A stretch of 64,000 nucleotides of DNA from G963665925 sp963676345 (lineage in GTDB: Bacteria > Bacillota > Clostridia > Peptostreptococcales > Acidaminobacteraceae): assembly GCA_963676345.2 (NCBI GenBank), contig CAXXTS010000006.1, positions 868,001 through 932,000 on the forward strand. Reading direction: 5' to 3'. How positions within the stretch are numbered: the first letter of the stretch is position 1; each line of letters starts with the position of its first letter. Shown piece after piece: positions 52,767 through 61,383 of the stretch. Made by a program: the position numbers and the translations under genes. The notes beneath the pieces are model-generated. The model saw only the letters and a program-made list of their open reading frames with translations, ran no database searches and was not told where the DNA came from.

Positions 52767-53653
52767 TGCAGTTTTATCTTTGTATAGACGATACCGACAC
52801 CATTGATTCCATTGGGACAGGAACAATCTGTGAAGAAATACGAAATACCTTGATTGGAGATAATATTGCGCGGTGCCATCCAATTACAAGACACCAGCTT
52901 CTGATACACGAGGATATTCCCTATACATCCCATAACAGCTCCATGTGTTTTGAAGGCGAGTTGCTTGAGGGTACAATTAATGATGTGATCAGAATTGGAA
53001 AATCAGTTTTGAATGTGCGAAGTGCAAAGGGCTCAGACCCAGGACTTTGTGTGGCACAGGTAACAGAGACAATAAAGCGGGATGCGCTCGTTGAATTTGG
53101 TTACAAGGCGACTCAGGTAGTCTTGACAAAGCGTGACGCATATTCCCTAGCGGAGAAAATGGGAATACATCTTTCAGAGCATGGTGGAACAGGTCAAGGA
53201 GTAGTTGGGGCGATTGCAGGTGTTGGACTCCGTATATCAGGAAATAATGGAGAGGGCAAGGGCATACTCAAAAAAGTAAGCAATCGTACCTATTCGGTTA
53301 AAGAACTCTTGGATCTAGATGGTATACAGAAGGTGATGGACACCTCGGGTCATGTTCTTGAGGACCGTGTGACGGTGCACATTCAAGAACCAACAAAAAT
53401 TCAGCTTCACAACCATAAATTTACCTTGTTTGCAGAGCAGAAGCCAGAAGGCTATGTTGCACTGACTAAAAAGGTGGTTCGGTCGCTTCAACTTGGAAAT
53501 CAAGTTTTCAGACTTTCAAATTCTTGCGACTTATTTAGACCAGATGTACCTGAAGAACAAATAGAGCATGAACTGAAATCATGCTTAAACTGCACCTATA
53601 GGCGGTGGACGCATACTGGTATAGAGTGTGTGAAAGGTATGTACGAGACATAA
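52766..53653 (+). CDS. TiaS-like protein coupled to the ABC transporter operon
   Basis: The 295-residue protein begins CIDDTDTIDSIGTGTI, the DDTD motif of the TiaS family (archaeal tRNA-Ile2 agmatidine synthetase, COG1571), and continues with KGSDPGLCVAQV and HGGTGQGVVGAIAGVGLRISG, which fit the TiaS catalytic region. A Cys pair (SCLNCTYRRW and GIEC) at the C-terminus may bind zinc. It is shorter than archaeal TiaS (about 400). Bacteria use TilS for tRNA-Ile2, so another substrate is likely. The start overlaps the stop of the binding-protein gene (TAATG), linking it to the importer. Function unknown. Confidence 0.75.
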   Translation: MQFYLCIDDTDTIDSIGTGTICEEIRNTLIGDNIARCHPITRHQLLIHEDIPYTSHNSSMCFEGELLEGTINDVIRIGKSVLNVRSAKGSDPGLCVAQVTETIKRDALVEFGYKATQVVLTKRDAYSLAEKMGIHLSEHGGTGQGVVGAIAGVGLRISGNNGEGKGILKKVSNRTYSVKELLDLDGIQKVMDTSGHVLEDRVTVHIQEPTKIQLHNHKFTLFAEQKPEGYVALTKKVVRSLQLGNQVFRLSNSCDLFRPDVPEEQIEHELKSCLNCTYRRWTHTGIECVKGMYET

Positions 53654-53661
53654 AGTGAAAA

Positions 53662-53707
53662 GCTACTTGGACATGGGGGAAATATTAAATGTTCAGGTAG
53701 TTTTTTA
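53662..53707 (+). terminator. Terminator of the ABC/TiaS-like operon
   Basis: A 12-bp stem with two wobble/mismatch positions (about 53664-53675 with 53689-53700) is followed by TTTTTT. The remainder up to trkH holds an extended -10 (TGGTATAAT, TATAAT at 53796-53801). Confidence 0.75.
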
Positions 53708-53854
53708 TATGCATCATTTAAAGTAGAAAGCGCCTTTTTCTTTAATATGGACGCGGCAATGAATACCTTTAGAAAGCCATTGAAATATGGTATGGTATAA
53801 TGTAGAATGAAATTTCCGAGGATAAAATAGAAAAACATGTTTCGAGGTGAAACT

Positions 53855-55231
53855 ATGGACTTTAAAAGCGCAATTTCTGTTGCAGATGACATGCGTAAAA
53901 AAGAGTTAAACCCGGGGCAAGTTCTCGTACTGGGATTTGCTTCCGTTATATTGATAGGTGCCATACTACTGAATTTACCCATAGCAACACAAAGCGGCGG
54001 GTCTGTCGGATTTATTAATGCCCTGTTTACATCGACTTCAGCAGTCTGTGTAACCGGTCTGGTTGTTGTTGACACAGGTACGTACTGGACTGTGTTTGGG
54101 AAAAGTGTCATACTCTTACTCATTCAAATTGGTGGACTCGGGTTTATGACCATGGCAACCAGTATGGCTTTTCTGGTGGGCAAGCGTATATCGCTTAGAA
54201 GTAGACTTATTATGCAGGAAGCGCTCAACCAGTTTACGATATCTGGCATTGTACGCCTTACAAAGTATATTATCTATACGACACTGATTATTGAAGGACT
54301 CGGTGCGGTCCTTCTAGGGTTTAAATTTGTGCCAGAATACGGATGGAGTACAGGGGTTTTCTATAGTGTCTTCCATTCTATCTCAGCATTTTGTAATGCA
54401 GGATTTGATATTATTGGACATGGACGCAGTCTGACGCCTTTTGTCGGAAATCCGCTTGTGAACTTTACAATCGTTATGCTTATAACTGTAGGCGGTATTG
54501 GTTTTACAGTTATTATTGACTTGTTTCAAAAGGCTACGGGAAAAATAAAGATGCTTTCTTTACATACAAAATTTGTCTTGCTTGTTTCTGGTATTCTTGT
54601 AGCTTCCGGATTTGTCATGATTTTTATTTTCGAATACAGCAACCCAAATACTTTAGGGGGGCTCAATTTTGGTGAAAAGCTCTTGGCGGCTCTCTTTCAT
54701 GCTGTTACGCCAAGAACAGCTGGGTTTAATACATTGCCTATGGATCAGCTCACGGTTCCAACCAAGTTTCTTACAATCATACACATGTTTATAGGTGGGT
54801 CGCCGGGATCGACTGCAGGCGGGGTGAAAACGACAACGATGGGACTGGTTATCCTGCTAATCGTATCGGTTATAACAGGTAAGGAAGACATTGAGTTCAG
54901 TAATAGACGTTTTCAAACAGCAACGGTAATGCGTGCGCTTGCAATTTTAGGAATTGGTCTTTTTATCGTTATTACGGTGACACTGTTCCTGAGTTTTACA
55001 GAACCGGGGCTAAAATTTATAGATATATTCTTTGAAGCCATCTCAGCATTTGCAACAGTGGGACTGTCCCTTGGAATTACTTCAAAGCTGAGCATTGCCG
55101 GTAAAGTCATTATCACGATTACAATGTTTTTTGGAAGACTGGGTCCGCTTACAATTGCCATGGCACTTGCAAGAAGACAAGCCAAGAAACAGCTATACAG
55201 ATATCCGGAAGGCCGAATTATGGTTGGATAA
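53855..55231 (+). CDS. trkH: Trk/Ktr potassium transporter membrane subunit
   Basis: The 458-residue protein has four M1-P-M2 repeats typical of TrkH/KtrB. The four selectivity-filter glycines are visible as VCVTGLVV, AFCNAGFD, PRTAGFNT and FATVGLSL. The length is that of KtrB (about 450) rather than E. coli TrkH (about 480). ATG 53855 with GAGGTG upstream is preferred to ATG 53837. It is followed 22 bases later by the regulatory TrkA/KtrA gene. KtrB would be an equally valid symbol. Confidence 0.95.
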   Translation: MDFKSAISVADDMRKKELNPGQVLVLGFASVILIGAILLNLPIATQSGGSVGFINALFTSTSAVCVTGLVVVDTGTYWTVFGKSVILLLIQIGGLGFMTMATSMAFLVGKRISLRSRLIMQEALNQFTISGIVRLTKYIIYTTLIIEGLGAVLLGFKFVPEYGWSTGVFYSVFHSISAFCNAGFDIIGHGRSLTPFVGNPLVNFTIVMLITVGGIGFTVIIDLFQKATGKIKMLSLHTKFVLLVSGILVASGFVMIFIFEYSNPNTLGGLNFGEKLLAALFHAVTPRTAGFNTLPMDQLTVPTKFLTIIHMFIGGSPGSTAGGVKTTTMGLVILLIVSVITGKEDIEFSNRRFQTATVMRALAILGIGLFIVITVTLFLSFTEPGLKFIDIFFEAISAFATVGLSLGITSKLSIAGKVIITITMFFGRLGPLTIAMALARRQAKKQLYRYPEGRIMVG

Positions 55232-55253
55232 TAACTGATAGGAGTGAAACAGT

Positions 55254-55904
55254 ATGAAAAAACAATTTGTTGCAATAGGATGCGGCCGTTTCGGTTCGAG
55301 TGTAGCCCTCAAACTAATGGAACTTGGATATGAAGTTATGGTTGTCGACAAGAATGAAGAGACAATCCAAAACATAGCCGATAAGGTGACCTATGCAGTA
55401 CAGGCAGATGCGACAGACGAGAACACAATAAAGTCTTTAGGTATCAGAAATTTTGACGTGGCAATCATTTCTATTGGGGCCAACATCCAGTCGTCGATTT
55501 TGGTTACTCTAATGGCAAAAGAGCTTGGGGTAAAGTATGTTGTCGCAAAGGCACAAAATGAACTCCACGGTAAAGTACTTTACAAAATTGGTGCAGACCG
55601 TGTTGTATTCCCGGAACGTGAAATGGGTATTCGTATTGCCAATAACCTTGTCTCAGACAATATTCTTGACTATATAGAGCTTGCACCTGACTATTCAATT
55701 ATGGAAGTGGTTGCGCTTCCAGAATGGCTCGGCAAGTCACTAAAAGAAATCAACATGCGTTCTACATACGGCATTAATGTTATGGCTATCAAGCATGGCC
55801 TGGATATTAACATTGCAGTTGGGCCAGATGATCAGATAAAAGAGGGCGATGTACTGGTTGTTATCGGCCATAATGATGATCTGAAAAACATTGAAAAAGA
55901 ATAG
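55254..55904 (+). CDS. trkA: Trk/Ktr potassium transporter NAD-binding regulatory subunit
   Basis: The 216-residue protein has one Rossmann RCK_N domain (AIGCGRFGSSVALKL, then acidic MVVDKNEE) and an RCK_C domain (about 135-216), the size of KtrA rather than the double-length TrkA of Proteobacteria. It gates the membrane subunit in response to nucleotides. ATAGGAG precedes ATG. It forms an operon with the membrane subunit and may be co-transcribed with the methyltransferase gene eight bases downstream. Confidence 0.95.
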   Translation: MKKQFVAIGCGRFGSSVALKLMELGYEVMVVDKNEETIQNIADKVTYAVQADATDENTIKSLGIRNFDVAIISIGANIQSSILVTLMAKELGVKYVVAKAQNELHGKVLYKIGADRVVFPEREMGIRIANNLVSDNILDYIELAPDYSIMEVVALPEWLGKSLKEINMRSTYGINVMAIKHGLDINIAVGPDDQIKEGDVLVVIGHNDDLKNIEKE

Positions 55905-55912
55905 GTGTTTTA

Positions 55913-56704
55913 ATGATTACCTCAGGGCAAAATAAAACCATTAAGGAAGTTAAAGCACTCAGCAGAAGGCGAGAACGTACCAAGTCAGGCTTGTTTGTAG
56001 CGGAGGGGCTGCGCTTTGTGCAGTCTGCAGTTGAAGTGAGTGCGCACATAAAATACATACTTTATTCAAGTGCAGTATATAGAACCGAAGCAGGCACTAC
56101 GTTCTTAAATTCATTAATAGACTCAGATAGCTATGAGCTTGTTGAAGTAGATGATAAAATCATGGCTGAAATTTCAGATACGCAGTCACCGCAAGGTATT
56201 TTAGCTGTGGTAGAGCAGTCTGCATGGACTTGGGATCAGGTCCTTGTAAACAATGGGGTCGTTATGGTGCTTGATCGTCTTCAGGATCCCGGAAATTTGG
56301 GAACCATTGTACGTACCGCCGACGCTGCAGGTGTATCGGGTATTATTCTATTAAAGGGAACCGTTGACTTATACAATCCAAAGGTCCTGCGTTCAACTAT
56401 GGGGTCGGTTTTTACGCTGCCTGTCCTTGAAGGTGTAGAATGGTCTGAGGCTGAAGGCAAACTTGAAAATTCTGGTTATCTCGTTGCGGCGACAGCACTT
56501 GAAAACAGTGTTGACTATGACAGCCTTGATTATAGGGGGCCAACGGCCTTTATCATCGGCAACGAAGCCAATGGCATTTCGGATACAATCCTGGAATCGG
56601 TTCAATATAAGGTGATCATTCCCATCGTTGGGTCCGCAGAATCCCTCAATGCAGGGGTAGCGGCTGCAATTATGATGTATGAGGCCTTAAGACAAAGAAA
56701 ATAG
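55913..56704 (+). CDS. TrmH/SpoU-family RNA 2'-O-methyltransferase
   Basis: The 263-residue protein has an N-terminal substrate-binding domain (KALSRRRERTKSGLFVAEG) and a SPOUT domain with the three SpoU motifs: VLDRLQDPGNLGTIVRTADAAG, FIIGNEANGIS, and IPIVGSAESLNAGVAAAI. The last forms the trefoil knot that binds SAM. The rRNA or tRNA target cannot be read. It lies directly before the pheST leader, a common arrangement in Firmicutes. Confidence 0.93.
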   Translation: MITSGQNKTIKEVKALSRRRERTKSGLFVAEGLRFVQSAVEVSAHIKYILYSSAVYRTEAGTTFLNSLIDSDSYELVEVDDKIMAEISDTQSPQGILAVVEQSAWTWDQVLVNNGVVMVLDRLQDPGNLGTIVRTADAAGVSGIILLKGTVDLYNPKVLRSTMGSVFTLPVLEGVEWSEAEGKLENSGYLVAATALENSVDYDSLDYRGPTAFIIGNEANGISDTILESVQYKVIIPIVGSAESLNAGVAAAIMMYEALRQRK

Positions 56705-56715
56705 TAAAACTTGCC

Positions 56716-56744
56716 TTGTCGGTGGAATACCCCTATGCTATAAT
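56716..56744 (+). promoter_or_regulatory. Promoter for pheST
   Basis: TTGTCG (56716-56721) and TATAAT (56739-56744) are 17 bases apart, just before the T-box leader. Confidence 0.7.
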
Positions 56745-56754
56745 ACGACTAGGT

Positions 56755-57027
56755 AAAGATTTGAATCATTAAAATCAGTGTTGACTAAGGAAAGTAAACC
56801 CACTTAAGTCTTAAAGAGAGCGACCGGATGGTGCAAGGTTGCAGACAGGTGTGTTGAAGTTCCCTTACGAGCTGCAGGAGTGAAACGCTTAAGTAGTTCC
56901 TGCCGGTTAGCCCCCGTTATAGGGTAAAGAGAGATCAGTATAAGTGTACTGGTAATCTGGGTGGTAACGCGGAAGCTAATTAGGCCTTCGTCCCAACATG
57001 ATGTTGAGGACGAAGGCTTTTCTTATG
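56755..57027 (+). promoter_or_regulatory. T-box leader (phenylalanine) with terminator
   Basis: The T-box motif tgggtggtaacgcgg is at 56958-56972, followed by a terminator with a 10-bp perfect stem (56984-56993 with 57008-57017) and TTTTCTT. The specifier position aligned with the thrS leader reads TTC (56860-56862), a phenylalanine codon, in front of the shared cttacga. Confidence 0.95.
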
Positions 57028-57084
57028 TAGAAATTTCGTCCCTGAGTCACAATATATTTTAGGTAGTGGAAAGGAGTCATTTTC

Positions 57085-58104
57085 ATGAAAGAACAATTGA
57101 AATCGCTGCACGATTCAGCCGTTGAAGCGATAAAAGCGGCAGATTCACTTCAAGAGCTTGAAGATATTCGTATCAAGTATCTGGGTAAAAAAGGCGAGCT
57201 TACTGCAATCATGAAGCAAATGGGTAAGCTTTCAAAAGAAGAAAGACCTGAGGTAGGCAAGGTTGCCAATGAAGTACGCCAAGGTATTGAGACGTCTCTG
57301 ACAGAGTCAAAGTCAACGCTTAAAGAGAAAGAGCTTCTTAAGCAGCTTGAAAAGGAAACGATTGATGTTACAATGCCTGGTAAAGTTGCAGCAGCGGGCA
57401 AGAGACATCCGATGAACAAGGTGCTTGACGAGCTTAAAGACAACTTCATCGGAATGGGCTTTAAAATTGCTGAGGGCCCTGAAGTGGATACAGTTTACAA
57501 TAACTTTGACGCACTAAATTCACCACAAGATCACCCGGCGCGTTCTACATCCGATACATTCTACATTGCCGATGACCTGCTGCTGAGAACGCATACTTCT
57601 CCAGTTCAGATTCGTACAATGAAGAAAATGAAGCCACCGATTAAAGTGATTTCACCGGGACGTTGTTTCCGTTTTGATGAACTGGATGCAACGCATTCTC
57701 CAATGTTCCACCAGCTTGAAGGTCTTGTTGTAGACAAGGGCATCACCATGGCTGATCTTAAGGGAACGCTAGACATGATTGCCAAGCGTCTATTCGGAAG
57801 CAATACACAGACAAAATTCCGTCCACATCACTTCCCATTTACGGAGCCGAGTGCTGAGGTTGATGTTACATGCTTCAAGTGTGGCGGCGAAGGATGTCGC
57901 GTATGTGGCGGCACAGGTTGGATTGAAATCCTTGGTTGCGGTATGGTGCATCCGCATGTACTTGCAGAGTGCGGTATTGATCCAGAAATTTATTCTGGCT
58001 TTGCATTTGGTATGGGTGTTGACCGTATTGCCATGCTTAAGCTTGAAATCGATGATATTCGTCTGTTCTTTGACAACGATATGCGTTTTATCAACCAGTT
58101 TTAA
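57085..58104 (+). CDS. pheS: Phenylalanyl-tRNA synthetase alpha subunit
   Basis: The 339-residue protein is a complete PheS: N-terminal coiled-coil tRNA-binding region (about 1-85), then the class II core with HPMNKVLDEL, GFKIAEGPEVDTVYNNFDALN, motif 2 (PGRCFRFDELDATHSPMFHQLEG broken over residues 192-215) and motif 3 GFAFGMGVDRIAML. A CxxC-like pair GGEGCRVCGG lies in the insertion. AAAGGAG precedes ATG. pheT starts 17 bases downstream. Confidence 0.97.
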   Translation: MKEQLKSLHDSAVEAIKAADSLQELEDIRIKYLGKKGELTAIMKQMGKLSKEERPEVGKVANEVRQGIETSLTESKSTLKEKELLKQLEKETIDVTMPGKVAAAGKRHPMNKVLDELKDNFIGMGFKIAEGPEVDTVYNNFDALNSPQDHPARSTSDTFYIADDLLLRTHTSPVQIRTMKKMKPPIKVISPGRCFRFDELDATHSPMFHQLEGLVVDKGITMADLKGTLDMIAKRLFGSNTQTKFRPHHFPFTEPSAEVDVTCFKCGGEGCRVCGGTGWIEILGCGMVHPHVLAECGIDPEIYSGFAFGMGVDRIAMLKLEIDDIRLFFDNDMRFINQF

Positions 58105-58120
58105 ATAGGAGGGGAAACAG

Positions 58121-60517
58121 ATGTTAGTACCAGTTAAATGGTTAAATGAATACGTTAATGTTGAAAATATTGATATAAAGACTCTGGAAGACCGTCTTAT
58201 TATGTCTGGTTCAAATACAGAGACTGTCGAGTCCGTTGCCGGCCAAGTGAATAAGATTGTCGTTGGCAAATGTCTTTCGAGAGAAAGACATCCAGATGCA
58301 GACAAACTGCTCGTTCTGGGTGTAGATGTGGGTGCAGAAGAGCCAATTCAAATTGTAACGGCTGCACAAAATGTATATCCTGATTGCTACATTCCCGTTG
58401 CACTGCATAAATCGACACTGCATGACGGAACAAAGATTAAAAAAGGCAAGTTAAGAGGTGTCGTATCCAACGGCATGTTCTGTTCACTCGAAGAACTTGG
58501 TTTTGAGAAAAAGGTTATTCAAAAAGATTATGCAGATGGCATTTACATTATTCAGGGCACGCCTGAACTGGGGGCGGATATTAAAGAAGTACTTGATCTG
58601 AACGATTCGGTTATTGAGTTTGAAATCACGCCTAACAGACCGGACTGTTTAAGTATTTTGGGTATGGCGCGAGAAACAGCGGCAACGTTTGATCTTGAAC
58701 TGAAAATGCCTGACACGAGCGTACAGACTGAAGTTGAAAACGTGGCAGACTATGCAAGCGTTGAAACACAAGCACCAGATCTGTGTCCAAGATTTGGCGC
58801 ACGTGTCGTTAAAGATGTTAAGATTGAGCCATCACCTGTTTGGATGCAGTCAGCCCTAATGAAGGCCGGTATGCGTCCGACGAATAATATTGTAGATATT
58901 ACCAACTATGTTTTACTTGAGTATGGTCAGCCGATTCATGCCTATGATCTGGATACACTTGCAGGTCACAAGCTGATTGCACGCCGTGCTAAAGCTGGTG
59001 AAGTGCTTGTAACGCTTGATGAAGTTGAACGTAAACTGACAGAAGACATGCTTGTAATTGCTGACGGTGAAAGAGCGGTCGGTCTTGCGGGTATCATGGG
59101 TGGTGCTGAAACAGAAATTTCTGATTCGACAAAGACCATTCTTATTGAAGTTGCAAACTTCTTTAAATCAAATATCAGAAAGACATCACGTGATCTGGGT
59201 CTGCGCTCTGAAGCTTCTTCAAGATTTGAAAAAGGCGTTTCGCCTGAGTGCATTCCTGAAGTGCTGGATCGTGTATGCCATCTGATTGAAAAACTGGGTG
59301 CGGGTACTGTTATTGGCGGTATGCTGGATGTTTATCCTGAACCGAAACAAGCCAGTGAAATCATGGTACGCCCTGAGCGTGTAACCGGTCTGCTTGGTGT
59401 TGAGCTAACAACAGATGAAATTATTGAAATTTTAAGCAAGCTTCAAATTGAAACTGAAGTCAAAGAAGGTAAACTTGCATGTGTGCCTCCGGCATACAGA
59501 CTGGACCTTCTAGAAGAAATTGATTTTGTTGAAGAAGTCGCAAGACTTTATGGTTACGATAAAATCGAAGCAACACTGCCGCGTGATGCGCAGTGGGGTG
59601 CAAAAACAAATGGTCAGTCTATTGAAGACATTGCCAAGGATGCACTGTGTGCAGTCGGCATGAATGAAATTCTGACGTACTCATTCGTAAGCCCAAGCCA
59701 ACAAGATCAGCTTCGTCTGACAGAAGACTCCATTCTGCGTAAAGCAGTTATGCTTAAAAACCCACTGGGTGAAGAATACTCTGCAATGCGTACGACACTG
59801 GCAGCAAACATGCTGGAAGTGCTTGCACGCAATGCCAACCGTTCAGTTGAAAGCGCTGCTGCATTTGAAATCGGCAATCTATTTTTCCCAAGAGAGCTAC
59901 CTGTTGTAAACCTGCCGATTGAGAAAAAGCAAATATGTATGGGATCATATGGTGAAGAGGAAGACTTCTTCACATTAAAGGGTCGTGTAGAGGCACTCTT
60001 TGAGGTTCTAGGCATAAAAGGCGTAGCCTACCATAAAGAGGCAAATCATCCGACATATCACCCTGGACGCTGTGCAACACTTGTGTATGGCAATCACATT
60101 CTGGGTACAATAGGTGAGGTACATCCGAAAGTTCTTGAAAATTACGATGTGGACGTTAAAGTGTATTTAGCAGACATTGACTTCAATATTCTACTTCAGT
60201 TAACGCGTCTTGACCGTACGTACACTGCGCTTCCAAAATATCCTGCGAGCACGCGTGATATTGCACTTCTTGTGACAAAGGAAACGGAGTCAGCTGCAAT
60301 TCGTGAAATTATTGAGGAGAACGGAAGCGACCTTCTTGAGTCTGTAAAACTGTTTGATGTTTACGAAGGTAAGCAAATAGAAGCCGGTTATAAGTCAATG
60401 GCTTATGCGCTAAGCTTTAGAAGTGCAGAGCGTACACTAACAGATGAAGAGGTAAATGCAGTCTATAATCAGATTCTAGAGGCATTGAAAAAGGAAACTG
60501 GTGCAGAACTTCGATAA
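58121..60517 (+). CDS. pheT: Phenylalanyl-tRNA synthetase beta subunit
   Basis: The 798-residue protein has all bacterial PheT parts: an N-terminal tRNA-binding EMAP-like domain (about 40-150, LLVLGVDVG), the B3/B4 editing domain with EFEITPNRPDCLS nearby, the B5 domain, the class II-like core (RLYGYDKIEATLP, then the FSVSPSQQ-like FVSPSQQDQL) and a C-terminal FDX-ACB anticodon domain ending GAELR. AGGAGGGG precedes ATG. A terminator follows it. Confidence 0.97.
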   Translation: MLVPVKWLNEYVNVENIDIKTLEDRLIMSGSNTETVESVAGQVNKIVVGKCLSRERHPDADKLLVLGVDVGAEEPIQIVTAAQNVYPDCYIPVALHKSTLHDGTKIKKGKLRGVVSNGMFCSLEELGFEKKVIQKDYADGIYIIQGTPELGADIKEVLDLNDSVIEFEITPNRPDCLSILGMARETAATFDLELKMPDTSVQTEVENVADYASVETQAPDLCPRFGARVVKDVKIEPSPVWMQSALMKAGMRPTNNIVDITNYVLLEYGQPIHAYDLDTLAGHKLIARRAKAGEVLVTLDEVERKLTEDMLVIADGERAVGLAGIMGGAETEISDSTKTILIEVANFFKSNIRKTSRDLGLRSEASSRFEKGVSPECIPEVLDRVCHLIEKLGAGTVIGGMLDVYPEPKQASEIMVRPERVTGLLGVELTTDEIIEILSKLQIETEVKEGKLACVPPAYRLDLLEEIDFVEEVARLYGYDKIEATLPRDAQWGAKTNGQSIEDIAKDALCAVGMNEILTYSFVSPSQQDQLRLTEDSILRKAVMLKNPLGEEYSAMRTTLAANMLEVLARNANRSVESAAAFEIGNLFFPRELPVVNLPIEKKQICMGSYGEEEDFFTLKGRVEALFEVLGIKGVAYHKEANHPTYHPGRCATLVYGNHILGTIGEVHPKVLENYDVDVKVYLADIDFNILLQLTRLDRTYTALPKYPASTRDIALLVTKETESAAIREIIEENGSDLLESVKLFDVYEGKQIEAGYKSMAYALSFRSAERTLTDEEVNAVYNQILEALKKETGAELR

Positions 60518-60558
60518 TTTTCTTCAGTTTAGAAGGAAAACTCTACCCGGTGGCGAAT

Positions 60559-60590
60559 ATATTGACCAAGGGATAAAGTCAATATTTTTA
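60559..60590 (+). terminator. pheT terminator
   Basis: An 8-bp AT-rich stem (60559-60566 with 60578-60585) is followed by TTTTTAT; a moderate terminator in the 145-base gap before zapA. Confidence 0.65.
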
Positions 60591-60662
60591 TCGTACCATA
60601 TGATTGAATCTGTCTTACCTGAAGGACACTAATGATTTGAATCACAAAGGGGTTGTTCGTAG

Positions 60663-61271
60663 GTGACTGTTAAAAATAAAGTTATCGTTCGTATCTTAGA
60701 TCAAGAGTACACCATACGCAGTGATGAATCCAGAGAGTTTGTCCAGCGTGTGGCAAACCTAATTGATGACAAGATGCGCTCGATTTATGAGAGAAACAAA
60801 AAATTCAGCACCTCGTGGATCGCGGTTCTTACTGCGCTTAATGTGGGTGATGATTATCTAAAATTGGAAGCTGAAAAAAATGATTTGCTTAAGCGTCTTG
60901 AGAATCCAGATGGCGAACTTAAAACGATGAAGGACTGTTTAATCAGACTTCAAGGTGAGTTGAAGGAAAAGTCAGAGGCACATAAGTCTCTTGAGCTGGA
61001 ATTTGACAAACTTGTTGAAAATACTGCAACATATGAACATTCTATTTTGGAACTTCGAAAAGAAATGGATCGTGTATGTTCAGAGCTTTCTGAGAAAGAA
61101 CAGCGTACTGCTTTGGCAGAGCGTAAGCTCGAAAAGCTGGAAAAGACAGTCAGCGACAAAGATGTTGAAATCGAAATGCTTCGTTCAAAGCTAGCTGAAG
61201 CAGAATCGCAAAGAGATTCGAGTCGTCTTGAACTCAGTGAATTCATTGAAACATTTGATGCAACCAAATAA
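60663..61271 (+). CDS. zapA: Cell division protein ZapA with long coiled-coil tail
   Basis: The first about 95 residues are a ZapA domain: KVIVRILDQEYTIRSDES, then VQRVANLIDDKMRSI and a SWIAVLTALNVGDDYLKLE helix. The remaining 100 residues are Glu/Lys/Leu-rich coiled coil; typical ZapA ends at about 85-100 residues, so this is an extended form. ZapA promotes FtsZ bundling at mid-cell. GTG 60663 is the start (GGGG-rich ribosome site; no ATG nearby). The position between pheT and U32 peptidase is that seen in many Clostridia. Confidence 0.85.
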   Translation: MTVKNKVIVRILDQEYTIRSDESREFVQRVANLIDDKMRSIYERNKKFSTSWIAVLTALNVGDDYLKLEAEKNDLLKRLENPDGELKTMKDCLIRLQGELKEKSEAHKSLELEFDKLVENTATYEHSILELRKEMDRVCSELSEKEQRTALAERKLEKLEKTVSDKDVEIEMLRSKLAEAESQRDSSRLELSEFIETFDATK

Positions 61272-61283
61272 AGATATGTAAGA

Positions 61284-61312
61284 GCCATGGATGATTTCAT
61301 CCATGGTTTTTT
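61284..61312 (+). terminator. zapA terminator
   Basis: A 10-bp stem (about 61285-61294 with 61297-61306) is followed by TTTTTT. Confidence 0.85.
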
Positions 61313-61383
61313 GCGCCATACCATACTCGCAAGTGTTTCCAAGCTGTGGTATTATAGGAATGAATCATTTACTGGAGGATTAT

